From Valencia hispanica (Eukaryota > Chordata > Actinopteri > Cyprinodontiformes > Valenciidae): 64,000 nucleotides of DNA. Below, piece after piece: positions 53,705 to 64,000 of the stretch. A model generated the notes under the pieces. The model did not search any database. It saw only the letters and a program-made list of their open reading frames with translations, and was not told where the DNA came from. The DNA is taken from positions 7,437,001 through 7,501,000 of the forward strand of contig OY747707.1 in NCBI GenBank assembly GCA_963556495.2. The letters are read 5' to 3'. Each line of letters opens with the position of its first letter. The stretch's first letter is position 1. The translations under genes and the position numbers were made by a program.

Positions 53705-56700
53705 TTGGAATAAACTATCTGTATCCAAATTATCAAAATCTACAAAAGACTGAGAAGATTCTAGTGTCTGAACTGGCCATAGGATTCTTATAGAACAGCT
53801 TGATGAAGTGCAAAATCCTCTTCTCATCAGTGGTGTTACACGAGACAATTGGTAAGTAACTACAATGATAGCAAATCGTATATGAAATCCTTTTAAGACA
53901 TGGTCATTTGTTGCTCTAGCTCGGTTATGTGTCACAAGATAATAAAATATGGTGAAAGAACAAGAAGAGTGTCCTATTTCTAAGGGAACCCTGATTTTGA
54001 GGTAAATGAATAGTAAAAAATTTTCTTTGCAAGGATAAGCATGTATAAACGATGGATGGATGTGTCACCACGTTTAAATGGTATTCATTACAACTGAAAT
54101 GTGTATTATGTGTTTCGCTTCAGTATTTTATAGGTATTTTCTTTAATTAGAGTAAAAATGTTTTATAATGTGACAAGCAATTTAGGTTTTCTTGAGTCAG
54201 CTATTAGTTTTTGCCACTACACTCCATTTGTACACAACTCCCCAGCGTGTGTAGAAGCAGGACTTCTGGTGATGACAGGTTTGTATGTTTCAGAAACGAA
54301 TCCCAATAGTGACCACACTTTAAATGAATATATACTCAGGAATCGTGTTAGTTGTATTCAAGATACAACGCTGTGAAAAAGGATTTGCCCACAAATCTTA
54401 AAGGTTTCTTCTGTTTTTGCTTGTTTGTCAAATTTAAATCCTCAGACCATGAGAAATGGTTTAGTTTTAGTCAAAGATAAGCTGGGTACAAGTGGTTCTC
54501 AAATGATGATTTTAATTATAAAGCAACAAACAATGTGGGTAATCAGATGACTTAGCAGGAGGGGAAATTATATTTTCACATAGGAACAGGGTGGTTTGGG
54601 CACCTTTTATCCCTTAAAAGTGCAATTCTCTTGTCTGTGTTTGTAAGCAGAAAATCAAAGTCATCCAGGTATGTCTTTAAGAGAGGGCTGTAGACTAAGA
54701 AACGGTCTACACCTGGATTAACGTTATATGCGTTATAAGGCATTCGCCTGAGTACCTAAATACTCTAAATGACCAGGTAACTTCTTCTCTCATGGCAGGG
54801 GCAAATTCCAAAATGACAATGCCAGGATTTATCGGGCTCAAATTGTGTAAGCATGGTTCAAAAAGCATGAGACCGACATTTCACATATATATTTCACACA
54901 TCATTTACACAACTACTTTTTCAAGAATTTTAGATAAGAAAGTTCGGATGTCTTTAATGTCTGTAATTTTTTAGGGCATCTTAAGCAAGGTTGCACTGCT
55001 CACCCCAAAAAACTCACCATCGACATAGTTCCCTTTCCGAGGCTGCAATTCGTCATGCCAGGTTTTGTCCTTCTGATATCATGGGGCAATCAGCAGTATT
55101 TTCCCCTAACCATTCCAGAGCTTTCCCAGCAAATATTTAACCATGGGAGGATCTAGGCTGTATGAATGCCATCCTGATTGGAAGCTTTGAATTACCATTG
55201 TAAAGATGTGTATTTGTAAAATAACCTGAAACCACTACAGAACCAAGGTGGCGCATGTTTACCTCTAATGCCTGTAAGTGCAAATACAACACATCAAGGA
55301 TTATATCACAAGCACCATGCTGCCACCTTGTGGTCAGAGGTTTTGCCCAGATTTAGGTAAAGTACATACTATGTACCTAAAGTTATATCTGTTGTTTTTG
55401 TTATATTCAACTACACAATCTACCTCATTTATAATCTTTTTAGGAGTAACAATATCAAATTTCTGTATGTAATTGGAAATAAATGTTGGCAGTAACATGG
55501 TGACTTACTGCACATTTCCAGCAATAACTCTCTAACTAACTAACTAACTTGAAAAAAAGCTATATGTATGGACATATACTGTAAGAAGAACAATGTTCTT
55601 AGCAAAGCACTTTTTCTGACCCAAATTGATGGTACCCTTGTTAGTGAAAAACAAAATTATACAAACATGTTCGTTGGAAGAGGCTTTATGAGTGAGTTAC
55701 CTTATATTGTAAGACATACTGAAAAATGTGGTTTAAAAGGTGCCTTTTGAAATTGTCCCACCTCCTTTACCGTATCCGTGAAGAAGATGGGAATCAATGC
55801 TTTATACAGGGAACCTCTCGGTGTGATCAGTGACAGTGCAAATGGGCTGAAAAAGCCATTTCCGCCGGGAAATGAGAAGGCAGCGACTTGTGGAGGCCTT
55901 CCAAAATGATACTTATCTGCCAATCAGAGGGGGAATCTGAGATAAGGAAAAGCAAATCACAGGTGAAGAGACTGGAGGAAGTGTGGTGTTGGACAAGGAG
56001 TAGGAAGGGTAAGGAGGAAGGAGACGGAAACAGAGTGAAATACAAGGTGAAACCGGAGACTGCACAGTGTTCAGATTGGGGGTGGAAAAAGAGCAGGATG
56101 TGAGGGAGGTAATAGATTGCTGCAGAAAAAACTTCACTTGGTTCATGAAAGAGAAAGAGGGTGTGCAAAAGGGAAAGCAAGTGTGACTCAGACAAATAGA
56201 AAGTGGGTGAATAGAAGTGGGGAAAAAATGTAATGGAAATAGAGCGTCAGACCTTTTTTTCCCCCACCTCGTGCAATCGGGGTAAGATACCAATTTTTTT
56301 CTGAACGGGAACATTAGATAGAAATCTCATCAGCATGCAGGTAATTTACTTTACTCTGCCTAAAATGTACCCCCGAAATGATAAGGGTCAGGTGAGGACA
56401 GGCCTATGGTTTCTTAATGTTCACATTGTAATTAGGAGTGGGAAGGGGCAGGCTGGTGATCCCCCAATTAGAAAAACCAGCATGCATTACTATTATTGCA
56501 CCGCTCATGGTGGCAGCATGTTGGAGTAGCTCTGTTCCATTGGTTCTGTCCTGTTCTTATTGTGGACTTTTGTTTGTGTGTTTTTTATTTTTATTTTTTT
56601 CTTGGTTGAAGCATTGCAGGTTTGGACAATTATTCTCTTTGGGTTTGGATGCTGTTCAGTCTGAAGGATTTTTGCTCTTACCTTTTTACTTTTGGGCAGT

Positions 56701-57214
56701 TGTTATGATGCGTAACCGTGGAAACAAGGTGTTCTTGTTACAGCTGGGAGCAGCTGACTATAATCTTAAAAGCTCAAATAACACCTGAACGACAACCCCA
56801 AATCCAAGAGTAGTTGAAAAGGAGCATTTATTAATGCGGAGCAGGACCAAAGAGCAGAAAGAAGAGGAGGAGGTTCAAGCCATCTCTTCCATTGATCATA
56901 ATGGGGAAGGATCATATCCCCGACTCCAACATCTCTCTGCCCGGCTTTCTAACCATACGGCCAGACGGAGAGTTATAAAGGAGAGACAAAAGCAAATGAG
57001 GCAGATTAGCAGTGCTTGACACCAACTGATGGCGTCATGAAGGACAAGTTACTGTGGAATATTGTCTCTGCTGCCTGGATATTGAATTTTTAGCATCATT
57101 AGCAGTAGTCTTCAGTCAGAGGCCTTTTCAGATTTGTTGCAAGACTGATTGCTACTGGAGATCCCTCATGCCCACAGCATCACCATCCAGTACAACTCTG
57201 AAGATACCTTGATG
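53705..57214. other. Largely unique DNA, no gene recognised
   Basis: Few repeats in 3.5 kb. 55800-56300 is purine-rich on the plus strand, which explains the long open frames there on both strands. Frames at 56438-56788 and 56834-57019 have no recognised domain. This part could be intron or regulatory DNA of a neighbouring gene, but nothing in the sequence proves it. Confidence 0.4.
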
Positions 57215-57285
57215 ATATGAGTTACAACAACATTAAATTTCGCTCTGGGATAAATAAAGTATTTTTCAATTTCAATTGCTGTGCT
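57215..57285 (+). mobile_element. LINE 3' end scrap
   Basis: ACATTAAATTTCGCTCTGGG, then ATAAATAAAGTATTTTTC is a standard fish LINE 3' end ('AATTTC…GGGATAAATAAAGTATT'). No body upstream. Confidence 0.55.
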
Positions 57286-60004
57286 GTTGGTGCAACTTAT
57301 CTCTGGCTGTATCTTTTGAATGTGCATACATGCATTTTGGCTCAAATATGTATGGGTTAGGTGAAATGGTAACAATGATTTGACTACCATGGTGTAAGTG
57401 TATCGTAGTTCTTGTTTTAAAAGAGTGAGGAATCAGTGTAGAGGGTAACACTGACAGATGAGACGGGCTCCAACATCATTTATAACTCCTGAACTCTTGA
57501 AAATGTTGTCATGTTTTTTGATTAATTTGGTTAAAAATCAAATATCTTTAAACAAACTATAAATAACGCTACAGACTACACGTATGGTAAGGCTGTATGA
57601 GAACAAATTTCTGGTCTAAGACTATAAAATCTGCTGGAAGCTTTATGTTAGGCACTTGAAAGCAGAAATAGCAGTATATATATAGAGTATTACAGTGTTG
57701 GGAAAACAGAAACTGATTTTAAACCAGAAATCATTCTATTTTATATTATTCAATGGTTTTAACAGATTTGAGTTACTGCACAGAGATGTGCAATTACATG
57801 TAAATCATCAAACAGATGCACAGCTACCACTCACATTATAGAAAATGAGTAATAAAGATAATCGTGTTAAATATCCTAGGAAACAAATTCAAATTTAGTT
57901 TAAAATCCATTCAAAATTGATTAATTTTCAGGTATATAAATAATTTAATATCAGAAAATATTCTTAAAAATTACTAAAAGAGATGGGGACAGAAGTAGAG
58001 GGGAGAGCTAAATTTTGGGTAACAAAGTTTTTATTTCTAAATCTTGTCAACTGATTTCTCTGTAATAAGTTTTTTCAAGAATCTAAGAGAACCGAGAGAG
58101 CAAAGAAGCTGGCCTATATTTACCAGACCTTTACCAATAATATTCCCCAGCAGAAACGGCACTTTGGAGAAAGAGAGAATACACCCAACAAGGGCAGAAA
58201 ACTTCATCCAGTGTTGCTTGACAAGCAACAAACAACAAAATGTAAAAGAGAACATTAATTAAGAAAGATGCCCAAGCAGTTCTTTGGCAGATTAGAGTGT
58301 GTCTATATGAAAAAAACGTTACGAAGCTGGAGTTTCTGAAGAAGTCGATGGGGAGAAAAACATGCAGTTAAAATAGCAATATTTTATAGTATATATTAGA
58401 ATAGAATTTTTTTTTTAAAGATCAAGCAAAACATTTTTTTGTGGCAAAGAAATTTTTGAAAAAAAAAATCGACATTCCTCTTTGGTGTTTCTAGAAAAGG
58501 AATACTATATTTAATGAAAACACACAGTTCTCGAACCTGGAAGGATTTTTCATTTAGAAGATGAGAAAAAACGGAGAGTTTTTAAACAATCATCGACAGA
58601 AAGAAAAAAAACGCTGAATAAATCCACATTTTCATTTATTTATATGTTTCATCTTTTTAATTTAATATAAAATTAGTATGAAAAGCAAAGCAGATAATTA
58701 CAGGAAAGAATGAATTTCATTTGACAGTGTGACATATCCATCATGACAACAAATTAAAGTTGCACTGGGATTTTGTTTTTGCGAGGCTGGAAAACAAAAG
58801 TGGTACAAATGTGCCTCGGCTCTCCGGAGTGTACCAGGCTTTTATTTCCCTGCAGGAAACATTCTCATCTAGCAAGCTGGGTGGCTCAGATAAGCAAGTG
58901 TGCTGTCAACTCAGCACCTTGGCTCGCCGCTAGAAAACAGTCCAATCAATACATCATTAATCATTGGTTTAATGTGGCCGAGCCCAGTGTGGACAAGCAT
59001 TAAAATGGGAGGATTAGTGGAAGCGACGACGAGCTTGACGGCCTCACATCTGAAGTCGGAGAGCTTCAGGAGAAGAAAAAAACAAAAGAAACCGCAGATT
59101 AATGACGGAAGAGAAACAAGAGCTGAGAGTGCTGATGCCAACCTGATGGGCTGTACTCGGAGGTCGGAATGTGTCGGCTTGTTAAACGTGTTCGCATCTG
59201 TCTCTAACATGTCAGTTATTGCAGTTTTTGACATGGCTTCATCGTGTAAAAAAATTACTTCATCGCGTGAGTGCATTTAACCTTTACTGTTGTGCCACAA
59301 ACAGCGTTTCAAGCAGTTGACAAAGCGGTGATTCATTGCACCGATTCATGTCTGTGAATTTGTAACAGCCTTACTTAACATACTGACATGAAAACTAAAA
59401 AATCTGATCACAACCACGAATCTTAGCTCTGCTTCTTTTGCTCCTGAAGCACAACCTAAAAATTGACCTCATGAATGATCAATGTTCATTTTAGCCTTCA
59501 TCGTAAGATAAGACCTAGCAGTTGGGTTCTCCCTTACGAGTTGCCTCTTCAGTGTGTTATTCTACTAAATAATGAATCTGAAGCTCTCTTCCTTTTCCTC
59601 GCAGAGCTGTTTGGGCTCCTGCTGTGGGATAGTGTGAGTGACAAGACGGCGACAGGGCCCCGCCGGCTCTGACAGGAACACGTTAGCCGTTTTCTCTTTG
59701 CTGATAAATTTTTCACCGACCACCTCAAAGCCATTCAAGCTTATTGCAATGCTTGACCTCCTTCAACTGGAACATCACCAGGGCGTTTAGCTCAAATGTA
59801 AAATAACCGCATGTAACAATAGATATTTTAATCATAGGTTTACCGTGTAAGACTTCGGATTTCCAAAAATTTCTGATACACGTTTCTTTCTTCCAAATCT
59901 TGAAAAACAATCAACCTGCAGCTTCCTCACAGAGAGGTTGCAGCCAATAGGATCTGCTGTGTACTAGCTGAGGGGCACCGGTGTCAACCACTGGAGCCAC
60001 CATG
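57286..60004. other. Unique DNA; candidate noncoding element at 58850-59290
   Basis: No repeat recognised. 58850-59290 is more GC-balanced than its surroundings. It includes a homeodomain-type word cluster (CAATCAATACATCATTAATC, then ATTGGTTTAAT) at 58940-58975. Open frames on both strands across it (126 and 121 codons) have no recognised domain. I list it as possible regulatory DNA only. Confidence 0.3.
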
Positions 60005-60165
60005 CAGCTCTTTTATCATAATCCATTCATCAATCCGTTTTCTATACCCACTTCACCTTGTCATGTTTACAGAACGGCTGGAGCCTTTCCCATTAGTCCC
60101 TGAACAAGAACCAAGGTACACCCTGGATAGACCAAGCGTCCATAATAGGGCAACACAGAGACTCG
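60005..60165 (-). mobile_element. SINE tail fragment
   Basis: On the plus strand it reads TCCATTCATCAATCCGTTTT (reverse of the tail end), AAGGTACACCCTGGATAGAC and ATAATAGGGCAACACAGAGA. Head and centre missing. Confidence 0.7.
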
Positions 60166-60279
60166 AAGCCTGTATGCAAGGTGAGACAAGCCATTCGCAA
60201 TCTACGAGCCAACTCAAACTGCTTTACAGGGAAAAAATGAATACAAGTAAAGAAGCTTATATTTAAACAAGAAATACTC

Positions 60280-61199
60280 TAAAGGTAGAACAAATTGAAA
60301 CATCCCATACAATCCTGTTTAAAACAAAACATACCCAACACATGTTAAAAATTAACTGGCAGAATAATGTTGGACCTTTATGTGAAACCTGCTGTAAACT
60401 GTCATGTTTTCAGTCCTGATTTAAATAAACCAACAGTTTCTGGAACATCTCAGGTTTTCAGGGAGTTTGTTCCAGAGTTGAGGAGCATAGGAACTACATG
60501 CTGCCTCTACTTGCTGATTCTGACCGTAGGAACTCTCAGTTAATAGGTGTCTGGAGATCTGAGAGGTCTACATGGTTTATACCTAAGAACAACTCTGAAG
60601 TGAATTTAGACCCAGCATCATTTTAGTGCTTTATAGACCAATAACAAACAGCAACAAACAGGGACCCAGTTCATTGTTTTGAGAGCTGTCTCTTTTATCA
60701 GTTTTTAGAGGAACATCCTAATTTTATTATCAGGAAAAAAAATTGCACAGAAAAAGACTACACTTTTGAGAGCCACTGTATCACTTTTTCTGTTTCCTGT
60801 TTTTACATTAAGCAATTTATTCTGTGTTTTTACCATGTAGAAATGAAAATGTGGGTCAGACTTCATAATGGCACATATGTTTTTAACCATGCTCCATGAT
60901 TTTTACCCTAAATTAGACTTGTACTAATCTCCACAAATCATTAATAAATAAACACATTTTTTTGGCTTCATTTGAAATAAATCCTCACCCTTCCACTCAT
61001 GGACATGGGAATATTTAGTTGTATATCATCAACATTTTAAAAAACCTATCCCTTCATAATCTGAGCTATAGGGAGCCTGTAGATAATGAATAAAATAGTT
61101 GGAGAATGGAGACTTGAGGAATCCCAAATGTAATTTATATTCTCTAAGTTATATAATTGCAACATGGAGTAATCCCAGTCTGCCAAGTAAGCTCTGAAC

Positions 61200-61282
<83 letters not shown>

Positions 61283-61425
61283 TTATTTATTATTTATATA
61301 TATTATTTATTTTAACCAATTTAGCACAGTACCAAAATATTACACCTGCTTTTCCAGCCTTTCAGTCAGTATGTTAGATCAACTGAGTCAAAAACATCCC
61401 CGAGATCCAGTTATACTGAGAAAAT
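60280..61425 (-). pseudogene. Old L2-type reverse transcriptase fossil
   Basis: Reading down the minus strand from 61425: LDLGDVFDSVDL (first catalytic Asp region, [12 protein letters not shown] in intact copies), then an (AT)n expansion, then FGIPQVSILQLFYSLS at about 61130-61080 ([11 protein letters not shown] in intact copies). Lower down, 60440-60600 matches the C-terminal/UTR part (CAGGGAGTTTGTTCCAGAG on the plus strand). Several stops and frame changes make it older than the L2 at 40796-43915. Confidence 0.65.
61204..61313. repeat. (AT)n and (ATTT)n microsatellite
   Basis: About 37 AT units followed by ATTT units, inside the L2 fossil. Confidence 0.95.
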
Positions 61426-62659
61426 TTGGTTTTTGACCCTGACTGGAAACTACTGAAGAGATAAAAAAAAATGTACACATTTTACAAATAAATGTCACAA
61501 CAACATACATGGCTAAAACTTCCACGCTGTTGTATCTTCTAATGAATTTATTATAAGCTCTCAATGGGAAAAGTGGAGATTTTGTCACGACTTTATGCAC
61601 CATGCTTTAATTGGAGCGAGATAAAATGTGATATTTACTGGAGGCAAACCAGACCACTCAGGCTTGCAGGCGATATGTGCTGCTTTTTTTTTGGCTCATA
61701 ATCTAAGTGCACTCTTTATTGGTGAACTCTAAATGAACCCGACATGACTGAAATATGGGATAATGATTCTTGTCTACACATGTGAAAGAATTCTCTGCCT
61801 AAAGCCTTTTATTACAATTGTTGACAAAATAAATTGAGCCAAATAAGTCGGTACTAAGTTCAGATTGACCCAAAAACCTCCTGATGACCGATATTTGTCC
61901 ATCTTTGTCGCTGCTCTTTGCTTCCTCTCTTGTCTAATCGTTTTGCCATGAAAGGTCTGTTTATTGTGTAGACGTCCTGCCAGCTGATGTTTACACCTCC
62001 GCCTTTGGATGTGAGGGTCAAGCTTGTCATCTTTGTACTTTTTTCCAAATTTGAGCTCGAAATGAAAGCTGATTAACCCATTAGCCAACAGGCGTGAGAC
62101 TGCAGAACAGAATGAGACATGAAAGGATTTCGATATGGCCTTTTGTATTGAGGGCGTGACAGATTAGTATTTCCACCCTTAAACCCATCTCCTCTGGCTC
62201 AAATAAAAGTTAACCCTCTTGGTCTGAGCCAGGGGAAATATGCCCTGAACTTCTTTTGACCCTCCCCAAAAAAAACACCAAAGCTTCTCATTCCTGAATG
62301 CATCTGCGTCGCCACATCTTCACGATGGTCTGATGTTGCCAGAGTGTCCGCGGCTTAGCGATTATCTACGCGTCAGACGTCCTTTGTAGGATTTTCACGG
62401 TTCTACACCTTATATGTCTACAATTTAACAAACACATTCCAGACAAACTTTACAACTACTCCAGTTTCTATCTAGTAAAGATCGAGTTATTTCAAAGAAA
62501 GATGTTTCATTTCTTTATTGATGTCTCAATAAAGATGATACAGCAAAATAAAACAATATGATATGGCTACTACTAAAACTCAACGCATGTTCTACCATTG
62601 TTTAAAAATGTTTAAAAATTAAGTAACAGTTTTTCCATCTGTCAAATAGATAAAGAATG
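61426..62659. other. Unique DNA, no gene recognised
   Basis: The 104-codon minus-strand frame at 61774-62088 has no recognised domain. 61960-62230 is fairly balanced in composition and not obviously repetitive. Confidence 0.35.
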
Positions 62660-62835
62660 AGGGTTAATTGGTCTCTCTAACTTGGCATTATGTAGGAATG
62701 TGTGTGTGCGGGGTTGTTTGTCCTGCTTGTCATTGTGTTGCCCATTGACCGACCTGTCCAGGTTGTACCCTGCCTCTCACCCAATGACTGATGGAGATAG
62801 GCCCCAACAGTGGGTTTAGACAATGGATGGGATTT
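62660..62835 (+). mobile_element. SINE 3' half
   Basis: GGTTAATTGGTCTCTCTAAC, GTTGTTTGTCCTGC, ACCTGTCCAGGTTGTACCC, CTCTCACCCAATGACTGATG and ACAATGGATGG follow the SINE central domain and tail in order. The tRNA head is missing. Confidence 0.75.
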
Positions 62836-63704
62836 AGGAAGCCAGGATTAATGCTGTCCAATACCACTTAAAAAGACAGCAAGAAAGTATGACTGTTTAG
62901 AAGAAAAGAGGGCTGGATAAAATTGTTTCAGTATTTCCCGTCATAAAAATACAGTTTATACTGGCTGCCAAATTATTGTTGACAGGACATTTTGAGTCAG
63001 CTCTTAGTTGGCATTTTTCCAGCATTCCTTGCAGACACTCTGGATGAAAGAATCTGAAGCCATTAGCAATTACTGGAGTAATACTTCTCTGGTTGCTGTG
63101 TTTATAACTTTTACATAAGAGTATAAGCCTGAGTGTGGCCCACACCCCTGTGCATAAGTGCTAGGTTGGTCAACTTTCACACAATCATAATGCCAAGAAA
63201 CTCCATCTTCCCAGTGTTTTGTCTTTATCAGGGGATGTATTAGGGCTACTATGAAAAAGAAATGAATGTGCAGTTGAACAAGGAAGCTGCAAGCTCTTCT
63301 GCGAATTATATCAATCCTTGCCAACATCAGCCAGCAACCTAAGTGTTCCTGTTTTCTGACTATGAAAACAAAATGCAGTAGAAAGTGCTTTGGGTCGTCT
63401 TCTGGAATTGAAAACAGGCAAATAAATTCAGTCCATTTACTTCCTTTTTTCAGTAACCAGGGCTAAGATGATGTCACATTCTGCCCCTTGTTAGTTTGTT
63501 AATAACTAGACTTACGTCACCTATGAAACTAACAGTGTCATCTTTCATGTTGAGAAGTTTTTTTATTCTATCTTGGAGAGTTTTACATGTGTGTATGTTC
63601 TCATACCTCTGGGTGAAAGTGGGTCAAAGGGACAAGGCATAGGGGGCGCTGTTGAGCAATTGTTAAATTCACCCATCAGATTGTCTATACTCCCTTGTCT
63701 TTGC
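62836..63704. other. Spacer with no recognised feature
   Basis: Minus-strand frames of 82-85 codons (62897-63327) have no recognised domain. Confidence 0.4.
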
Positions 63705-63880
63705 TGGATGCAGTGGGCTGGTGCCTGTCTCCAGCAGTGATTGGGCTAGAAGTCAGGTAAACCATGTACAGGTCGCTAATCCATCACAGGGCAACACAGA
63801 GACGCCCAAAGGGACTAACAACCATGCACAAACATACCTCAGGGTGTTCAAACCCAAGACCTTCTTGCTACAAGGCAACA
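63705..63880 (-). mobile_element. SINE tail and part of centre
   Basis: On the plus strand GGTGCCTGTCTCCAGCAGTG, CATCACAGGGCAACACAGAG and TTCAAACCCAAGACCTTCTT are the reversed tail, middle and B-box region. It has an internal deletion in the central domain. It abuts the L2-type tail that begins at about 63885. Confidence 0.7.
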
Positions 63881-63884
63881 ATTC

Positions 63885-64000
63885 AATTCATTTCAGTTTA
63901 TTTATATAGCGCCGATTCATAACAGATGTCATCTCAAGGCACTTAACAAGAAGTCATTTCAATACATTTATACAAACATTCCAATCAGTTAAAAAGTTTC
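63885..64000 (-). mobile_element. L2-type 3' end, cut by the window edge
   Basis: ATTCAATTCATTTCAGTTTA, then TTTATATAGCGCC and ATGTCATCTCAAGGCACTTA repeat the 3' end seen at 12065-12490. It continues beyond the window. Confidence 0.75.

Noticed and set aside
55827..56314. Minus-strand open frames of 122-133 codons, rich in Ser, Phe, Pro and Leu
   Set aside because: They arise from a purine-rich plus strand, which makes the complementary strand C/T-rich and nearly stop-free. No domain seen.
58900..59280. 126- and 121-codon frames on opposite strands
   Set aside because: Mutually overlapping, no recognisable domain and no splice context. Better explained as noncoding DNA.

Overview
This window looks like nuclear DNA from a teleost (ray-finned) fish. 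It has no operons, ribosome-binding sites or dense genes. It is AT-rich, full of dinucleotide and tetranucleotide microsatellites, and carries transposable elements typical of fish: Rex3-type RTE LINEs, L2-clade LINEs, tRNA-headed SINEs with an L2-like 3' part, Tc1-like transposons, PIF/Harbinger, hAT and TTAA-target (Kolobok/T2-like) elements. I could not find a single convincing host-gene exon, so the window is intergenic or lies inside a very large intron. I cannot name the species. By hand tally roughly 25 kb is recognisable repeat, and older unrecognised repeats probably raise that figure.

Layout. 0-6.5 kb: a SINE, an internally deleted Harbinger element with a transposase exon, a TTAA-flanked MITE, and a hAT-like element split by a Tc1-like transposon. 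9.1-9.8 kb: a solo LTR with perfect 5-bp target duplications. 9.9-15.6 kb: L2 and Rex3 fragments, a second kind of TTAA MITE, and a second hAT-like copy that carries a Rex3 insertion and a further small inverted-repeat element. 19.4-21.1 kb: a decayed Tc1 transposase split by an AAGTC-rich nonautonomous element. 22-29 kb: mostly unassigned DNA, with a second copy of the first TTAA MITE at 25 kb. 29.4-30.3 kb: a GC-rich unclassified retroelement. 33-35 kb: LINE scraps and the third hAT-like copy. 37.3-44.3 kb: the densest part. A minus-strand L2 is interrupted by other elements and meets, head to head, a nearly full-length plus-strand L2 whose reverse transcriptase still reads for 435 codons. 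A complete tRNA-derived SINE follows. 45-52 kb: hAT-like copies four and five, two more Tc1-like remnants and LINE 3' ends. 53.4 kb: a 335-bp Tigger-like MITE. 53.7-60 kb: largely non-repetitive, with the best candidates for conserved noncoding DNA. 60-64 kb: an old L2 reverse transcriptase fossil and several SINE tails.

No element here looks able to move itself. Every transposase or reverse transcriptase reading frame I examined has a stop, frameshift, deletion or catalytic-residue change. The value of the window is in the nested insertions. They give a relative insertion order, and several elements can be bounded to the base by their target-site duplications. I found nothing that I can defend as a new biological system. 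The strongest leads are the five-copy hAT-like family, the GC-rich retroelement with a terminal hairpin, and the head-to-head L2 pair.
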